Source: Microvelia longipes (Eukaryota; Arthropoda; Insecta; Hemiptera; Veliidae). From it: 64,000 bases of DNA. Where the stretch lies: contig JACMZG010001908.1 in assembly GCA_018340805.1 (NCBI GenBank), forward strand, positions 42,838,634 through 42,902,633, written 5' to 3'. Position numbers and translations under genes: made by a program. The notes below the pieces were generated by a model. It worked only from the letters and a program-made list of their open reading frames with translations, made no database searches and had not been told where the DNA came from. Below are positions 46,592-55,500 of the stretch, one piece after another. Position 1 is the stretch's first letter; each line of letters starts with the position of its first letter.

Positions 46592-49500
46592 CTTTTTATA
46601 GTTATAATAAATTTTAGTGTTCATAGATAATAATTTTTATCTACAAAAACAATAGATGACGGTAAAATAAATAATAATATAATATAATACATTGTTTAGT
46701 TTTAGTTTATCTTTAAATAATTTTTTCTTTCATAGCAAGAGTATAGAGTGCAAAGGCTCATCATATGTCAGCTCAGTGCTTCAGGGTACCAAGGATAAAG
46801 GCTTCAGCAAAGAAGAAGAAATAGCTTCCAGAATAACATCAACCCTTTCTCTATTCCTAGGTAGGTATATCCCTTCCAATTGAGAATAATCACAATTTAT
46901 CATTTTTTCAAAACATTATGCCACTCAGTCAAGAAAAAAAGATGTGAACAAATGAATTACAAATATAGCGTCTCCAATATTTGCGCAGTTCCGTATAAAG
47001 AGTAAGCGTCGTTTTCTGATGTGCTAGGTTTAAGAACATTTTTATCATGAAAATTATACTTATGAGGTATGTTGGATGATAACCTAAAATCGAGAAATAA
47101 TCTTATTGAGTTAAAATTTAGTACAAGTGAATACCTTTACGTAATAAACATGAACACAAAGTTTCGTTTCAATACGTCTAGCATATTTACGGTTTTTGTT
47201 GGATCATAATAGTTAAGCAGCATCGAACGTGGTCATTGCCTGGATGGGTGATCGCTAAGAATGAAACGAATTACTTTTGCTATCTGAGGACGAGCGAAGC
47301 TAGTCCGAAGACATGTTGCAGTATAAATTTGGTAATATTTACATTTTAAGGAGTAGCAAAGCAAGTCCGAAGTAGGGAGGATGAGCGTAGCGAATCTAAT
47401 GAGCAAAGTTCCGGTGCCCGATTTTTTTCTATATATAATATATTTTCTATTATAATATATTACAACTAGCAATCAAAAGTAAGCTGGCCTATTAACATCT
47501 CTAGTGAAATCTAAGCCTATATGAGGATGCAATGTAGCCAAAATGACAAAGAAAATGCGATCCTGTTCCTAGCTATCCTGCAATGCAAATATTTGAATTG
47601 TTCTGAAATTAATTTAATTTTAAAATGTTTCAGATAATAGGAGGGAAATAATACTTGATGTTATTACAAGAGATAAGTTACTGAGAGATCCCTTAAATCG
47701 GCAAATATATCAACTTATTATATAGTAAGTATACATTTGAATCCTTTTTGCATTTTTATTATTAAAATAAAAATGCATGTTAGTGTTAAATTCATTACAC
47801 CAACATTTATAGAATGGCAAGCAAGTACTTATCATCCAATTTTTAGGTTGTTTTAATTTAGAGAACTCGATTTCGAGGTCTAAAGCAGTGACCTCCAAAC
47901 TATTAGTTGGTAAGAGAACACCCCCTCTCTAACTCTTTATGTAATAATTTTTGAGCAAGACTGATAATATCATCAGCGCAATAATTTTTGAGAAACTTTT
48001 GATAGTATATTATTTTTGAAGGCTTATTTCGAAATGATTCATTGTTAGGAACAACATTTAAATTACTACCAAAGCGACAAAAATGTGATACATCAACTGT
48101 CAATAATTGATTGCTTAAATTATGTTTGGTAATAGTGAAGAAAGGCAATAAATAAAAGGAATTCAATTCAACCTTAATTCTCTCATTGCCTGGGAATTAG
48201 CGAGTTTGATTTGTGGCTAATTTTATATACTTGGTATGTTCATTAGTATCCACGGCTGCCCCCTTTTTTTCATTTCTGTATTATTAAAATTTGATTTCAA
48301 TTGCATTTGTTTCCGCACCCCCTGTAGTAAGAGAACCTCATTTTAAAGACCCCTATCATGTTATCTTGCTAAAAGTCTATAATATATTATAATAGTCTAT
48401 AGCTTACAGTGAATTTTAAAGGATTATCTATTCGTTTGCTTATAAAATGATTTAATTTTTTTAACATTTTACAGTAATATCGTTTACGACTCCTACAAGA
48501 ACTGTACAGGGACGGATAGCAACTACATAGAACGCTTGTTAAGCTTCAAACTTTGGCTATCTTGCAATCATTCTGATGAAGTCAAGGATAAGATTATTGA
48601 GATGGCAGAAGCGGATATCAAAGTTCCTAAGATAGACCAGGGATCTATTGTAATGGATTTGTTCGAAGGAGAGCTCAAAGCTGACCCGACTCTTGATAAA
48701 AGTAATATTACTAGGTCCCTAATGACAGCAAAGTTTTCTATTAAGAGAAAAATTAGAGTAAGTGATTTATTATTTAACTTATTATATAAATTCCAACTTA
48801 ATTTGTCGAATTTTTAGCAAGACATATTTAGCATAAATTGATTTTTTGTTAAAGAGGGCAGTGTTGGGGATAAAAGTTCAAACCTACTATTAAATAATGT
48901 ATCCCGCAGAGGTAATAAAACCTACTATTTGTGTCCCAAGAATGTAGACATTTTTCAGTATTGTTGCCTTTTGCTAGTTGTATTTTCGATACTTGGCATT
49001 TTCTTTTATTCAACGATTGACACCTGTATTACGAAAAAATGGTCAGCATGTCGCGCAAATTTCTTTTGGAATTTCCATGCTTAATAATTAATTTCTTGCT
49101 TAAGGTTTCCGTTTATGCTTTATAACTTGAAATATGTTTTTTATCGCCATATTTTACGTTTTCCGGTAATTTACCACAGTTTTTTTTTATGCTTTAACCC
49201 GTAGGGTCATTTAGCGTTTCCCCTCACTCAAATCTCACTCAACATTAGCCCCTGAGTTTGTCTGGCTCACCGCTCTGGCTAGCGCCGACTACTAGTTCAC
49301 TGTGTGCTTGTTTCATCTAGTCTTACTAGCTCCTCTGATCACATTAGTCTCACTTGACCTCGTACTTCCAGTCTCACCAATCTCATCAGTTCCACTAGCA
49401 TCACCAGACTCTAAGCTAGGCTAACCGCTCTGGCCAGTCCAGCGCCACCCGACAAAGAACCCAGCACCCAGATGTCAGCGTGCACAAACTTATTCTATAG

Positions 49501-52500
49501 CCCTGACCTGAAAGTCAAAGCTCCGCAGTGCTATTAGGAGACGACTGTCTTCAAGAACTGAGCACTTTGTTCCTAGTCACTTACGTTACTCGTGTCGCCG
49601 CCATCACTTTCACTGACTAAGTTTTCGGACATACAAAGGCTCAGTATATCTTTCCGACCTTCATCTCCCCCAGCCCGCAGAACAATAACTTTTCGTGAGC
49701 TGGAGACAACGGAAACGTGGATCCAGACTTGTCTCAGATGAAACTAGATCCAACCCCGCATTTGCCTATTAGTAGCCAAGGAAACCACGTAAAACCCTGG
49801 CTGGGTTGGCCGGCCTTGAATTCAAGACCTCCCGAGTGTACGGTACAAGGGATAACCTCATATTGTGGTCCTCCCCCGGCTGGATTTGAACCCTCGACCT
49901 CCAGGTCGAAAGGCGAGCGCTCTACCACTGAGCTTCCGGACTCGGTAGTTTTTTTTCTTTTTGGTCACTTTAAGTGGTCATGTCGGCTCCAAACCGTTTC
50001 TATTCGATTTAGCGCCCCAAGAAAAATTGAAAACGACACCCAGCTTGAAATTTAATTTTCATCGACCGTAATTTTGGTAGGCAATAAAACTGGTCCGATG
50101 TCCAAACAGTCGAATCAACCATAATAAATTTATTTTGGTTATTTCGACTGTTTGGACATCGGACCAGTTTTATTCGATTCAACGTCCCAAAAAACAGGAT
50201 AATAACCTATGAAGGATTATACCAATTTTTTGTAAATTTTGCAAACCGGGTTAATGACATCAACAACCTGGTTTTCAATAGGGTTTGTGTCCTCTCCAAG
50301 GCTGATTTTAGTACTAAGTTTAGTAAAAAAATTGGGGATGGTCTCAGTTGGTAGAGCGTGCCCGCGTTTAGGGTTTGACCTTTAAAATAGTGGAAATATT
50401 GGTGTGTACTGCAGATTGGCTGCTTACAGAATAATTATACGCATTCTCTTTGAAAAATACAGAAAAAATGAGTTACGAGTAGTGCTTGATAATAGAGTAA
50501 CTGCTCAAGTTATAATGTATTATAACTTGAAATACATAACCGGAACCTTATTTAAAATTATTTAACATCAACTCGATAAGCTTTATTTTCAACATTTTCA
50601 TTAGTTTCGTAAAATCTATTTTTTGTCAGTCACGTTGCCTCCAACGCTCTTACACTCTATTTCACGTAAAACTACCTATACTTCGAGTACTTCGACTTCC
50701 ACATAAAATCTTGGTCTTAAATAGTATTACAAATTAATCCATTTAGTAATTATATCATCTAATTAGATCGTGAAATCAATATAACAGTAAGAAGATGACT
50801 GAATAATATCTCTTATGCTGTTACTACTTAGATCGGCAGATTTATCTCTTTTTACATATATTTATTCCCTATAGCAATAGCCAGACCCTAAAAATGTTGC
50901 TCATTTTGTAATTTTAAACCAAAAGTAGATTTAAGATATATCTCATATTTTAAATAAAAACTCTCTGTATTACAGATTACAGATCTGTAATAGATGATTT
51001 GACAAGAGAGGTGAGCTCAACTCTTTATCCAGGAATGTTCGCAAACGCATAAAATGTTACGAATATCACACATTTTAGTTTTTTTGAGATTTGTGTTTCC
51101 TGTTGGTCTTGTGTTAAACTTTACATAACACTATTTTCAGGCGAGCAAATGTTCAAAAAACGATTCTACTAAAGAACTAACAAAGTTGAGGTTATCTAAA
51201 ATTATTATATGGTAGTTCATTCTTGTCGCTATAATTAATTACAAATTCTGTGTTGTTGGTTAATCTAAGCTAGAGTGCTTTAAAATATCAGGCACTGGAT
51301 ATACAGGCAATCTAATCTATACTTAATCTAATTATTAATTTTGGTTTTCCTATTTTTAGGCTTATAATAAAAGAATTAAGAATGGTCCATTACCAGACAA
51401 CTTTTTTGATGTAATCCCGCAAAAGGTATGTTTCTTTGCTTTATTACTCCTTTTAATTTATTTTTGACTCTATATGACTACAAATTTTATAAACCTCGTT
51501 TAACAGATAATATCATTTGACTGCTGATAATAACAGTAAGCTAGGCATCGAAGGAACTAAATCCAACCACGTAAAAGGATCCCGGGGTGATTTATTTACT
51601 TGAGTTATTTATTTTAATAACTTTATAAAGTGGAGTTGTGAAAATGGGAATGGTTACATAACCCTAGACGGGGTTAGGCGCAAACAAATACATTTGTTTA
51701 CGCCAAACTTTACGCCTACATTGTTAACTCATTTTTATTTATTTTTTTCAAACGAAATACGCTAAAACCTTTAAAGATAATCACTAACTGAGCTTTAAAC
51801 TAGTGAAAATAATGAGTTACAATTAGTGCTTCATAATTGAGTAACTGCTAACTTAACTTAGTTACCTCTTGTATGCTAACTTAAGATACCGGAATCTTAA
51901 GCAAGAAATGCATTACTTGCACCAACATCAATTGCCTCCGACGAAGATATGGACATTTTTTAAAATGCATTGCAAACAGCTTTCATGCAATGCAAATTCA
52001 CTTTAATTATAGGAGATGTCAACGCCAAAGTCGGAATAAGAGGGTTAAGCGACAGTGAAGTAGTTGGTAGATTTTATTACGGCGAAAGAAATGATTGAGG
52101 AAAGGATTTGCTAGAGTTTCTTGAAGAAAATAAATTATATATAATGAATACTTTTTACAAGAAATGCGATATTAAAAAGTGGACATGGCAAAGTCCCGAT
52201 GGATACACAAGGAATGAAATAGATTTAATAATAATTAGTAATAAAGATGTGTAATAAAGGATGTTGAAGAAACAATAGATATAGGGAGCGACCACAGAGC
52301 ATTAAAAACATTTATGAATTTTAAAAAACAGAAGTATAGATGGCAAACGAAAAGTACAAAAGCTATTACATTATTACCTGACACGGACAAGAACAAGTAT
52401 GAATAATCACTTAAAGAAAAAATTAAAGAAAATGTGGTATGAACAACTTTCAAGATGAATTAAACGAATATGAAAATAGATTATGAAGAGCCATAAAGTC

Positions 52501-55500
52501 AAGTACAAATAATGTTGTTCACCTTAACAACGACGAAAGAAGAAAAAATAAATTAGCAAAGAAATAAAAACTCTCTTAAGGAAGAGAAGAAGTTTTAAAA
52601 GAAAAAGTCAGGACAGTATACACATAATACTGTTCAATATTAAATTTGTTTTTTTACATGTGTTCTTGTTTCTTAAGTGCAGTCGGTTGTTTTTATGGTA
52701 AGTTTATTTACTATAAAAAACTTACTATATTTACTATACAAGTTTATTTATTAGTTATAGTATGCAGTAAGTTATTGCACACAAGTTATTACTAGTTATG
52801 GTTCAACATCGCACCGAGTTTCTCAACAGTATAAGAATAAATGCACTAAACATTAATAATGCAATACAATCTAATAATGATATTACAAATCTATTAATAC
52901 AAATTATTTCGTTAATTCAAATCTACAATGTTACAAAAATGTTATAACATTTTTGTATTAATGGCATGTGAGTATATCTATGATGCAAAAGCTAGAACAA
53001 ATGATACTAAAAAGTTTAAAAAACTAGTAACTTCGTTACTAACGGATTTTTTGCAAGTTTCAATAGCAAATAGTTAATTTAGCCTCCGAAAAAGTTCCCT
53101 TATCACCGCTGCGATCTTAGGGGACCAAAACGTGTTTTTTACGTTTTCGTTAAATACTAATATTAGGAATACAAAATATCAATAAATATCATCTGAATAT
53201 TTTTTTAAACTAGGTAATATGTTCATTCTAAAACTAGAAAGAAGTTTAAAAAGATTTTTTCTAAATTATTATTTTAATTATTCCTTTTTTTTTTTCAAAC
53301 ACGTAAACCAAAAGCATATTATCCACGTTAAAAAATCATGATCTATTTTAAATTCCATTTTTTATCTTAACCACAGAAACGTACACACAAACTCTAAACT
53401 ATTTTGTTATTTTATCCGATGCCCTATTCGACCTCCATGTTAACTCAATCAAATCGTTAAAATCTTCGATTAGCCAAGTTTTTTCCAAATACAAGCTCTT
53501 AGTCTACAGTTTTATAGCTACAGTAGACTACAAGTATCCTGACGGGAAACAGATTTTAACTGTATTTTGAATCGACTATTGTGCCCTTGAATGAAAATTA
53601 AAATTTCTCCAAAAAAACGTACAAATCTTAACTCTCCTGACAATCTTACAGGAAAACAACTAGTGTATTTATTAAAAATTTGACAGCTTTGCGAGTTTTT
53701 TTAGACAAATTTTCATTTTTATTACTTGGGACCTTTTTTCTATTGGTATTAGAAGAAAATGGAAGAGGAAAATTTGTCTTCTTTCTTTTTAATCTCTTCA
53801 TTAATTGCCGGGATTCAATGCCAATGGTCGATTCAGACACAGTTGAAATACCGTTTTCCCGTCAAAAGAAAACTTTACCAGGCCAGTGCCCTGCGGCTAT
53901 AATAAACTGAATGCTGTAATTTCGGGTAATAATTTGATCTGTAGTTGGCTATATACGGTCGATTTGCCGTTAAGTTGGAAGTGAATGCGGAATATATCTC
54001 GTCAATGTATCACTCTTTTAGTTAGCTTTATGTTGTAAAAAATTAAAATATGGTTATTATTTTTACTTAAAACCCTTCGTTAACGGTTTGAAATAGAGAA
54101 TAAACTAATTGTAACTTATGTTTAAACAATTTACCTACCTTCAAACTTTATTCGAGAGAATTATTGATATTTTTATTCCCACCAAAATATGATCGAAAAC
54201 ATAAAAAACGGGACATTTTTTTGGCTACTAAGATCGCAGCTGTGATGAAAAGTTAGAGGACTTTTTTTGGGTTATCCCCAAACATGTCCACAATAAAATT
54301 TTAACAATTTGAAACTTCCCATAAAACCCGTTCATTGACTAGAATATACCAATATCATTTGTTAATTAATCTGAATAAATTATAACACATTTATTCATCG
54401 TTGCACTTGCACTTTAATGGTAAAATGCGGCACATACTTATCTTTATCCTCGTATGAAATATAAAAAAAACTTGTACTGTACAGAGGGTACCTCAGAACT
54501 TTTCCTCCACCATTTTGGCATCCTTTATCTGTCATTATTTTAAGTCGATATTTATTAGCATTCCTTTAACTTAAATTCTAAGTTAAAAACAAACCGCTAA
54601 ATAGAATACAAAATCACAAGAATTTAGACTTATCTTGTTTTAAACCATCACATCACTTTAGTGAAAAACAGGTAAGACCCGCGAAAAACCAGATAAGTCA
54701 TTCGTGAAGAACCAGAGTCTTATACCTTGCCATGTACCAAAAATACAGAAACATGCAAGTAGCACCATAAAATGCTTAAACAATAATAATTCTTACAAGG
54801 CAATGTAATTCCACCCAGAGTTCAGGTAAATTCTGCATTATTATTAGAATAAAACAAGTGTTAAATTGGGCTTGTCTTTTAATTCACATTGAATTTGTGT
54901 TTCAGAGAACTTGCTGTGTTGAAGTAATTGAAAATATTTTATATAGCACAATAATACCATACTGTGATAATGATTCAAATTTCATCAATATATACAGTTT
55001 GACGTCTTTGCCTGTTATGCTAATGGAAGCACTTCGTCAGCATGTTCATCTCTATCAATTTGACTTAACCTCCTCTCGAACAAACGTCCCGGAAAATGCA
55101 CCTCACGAAAACAAATTTATTTTAAACAAAGAGCATTTATACGAGAACGATAATTTGTTAACTAAAAATGCAGACAACAATTTTAATTATTTAAATTTAT
55201 CAACTTTACCATTGGAAACTATTAACGATTGGGAAGAAATATCCCTACAAGACATTCGGATAACTGACTACAAACGTAATGTTGACGATTTAAATGACTA
55301 TCAAGATGTAAAAGATTGTGATCTTTTGTCAAGTAACAATAATCTTCTTCATCCACAAATTTCGTTTGCTGACGAAATGGAGGCTGTCGAAGGATTGGCT
55401 CGTTTATCTCAAGCTGTTGCGGAATCTGATTCAACGAGTGACCAACCATCGAATACACATTATAACGTTCCAGTAAAATCGAAAAAGACTCGAACTAAGT

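Noticed and set aside
49869..49940. A functional tRNA gene
   Set aside because: Acceptor stem pairing is poor and the sequence is joined to a repeat body.
49717..50055. 112-codon frame and its antisense 64-codon frame
   Set aside because: Both run through the tRNA-like head of a SINE-like element, a well-known source of spurious proteins.
50977..51215. Two extra coding exons of gene 2 (about 50977-51011 and 51142-51215)
   Set aside because: Acceptor, donor and short open frames exist, but the required phase at the first acceptor does not match the phase-0 end of exon 6, and gene 1 has no counterpart.
54858..54905. ATG at 54858 as the start of a separate 1182-aa gene
   Set aside because: A good acceptor at 54905, the phase match to exon 7 and the parallel with gene 1 exon 8 make this an internal terminal exon. 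The 48 upstream bases look intronic.
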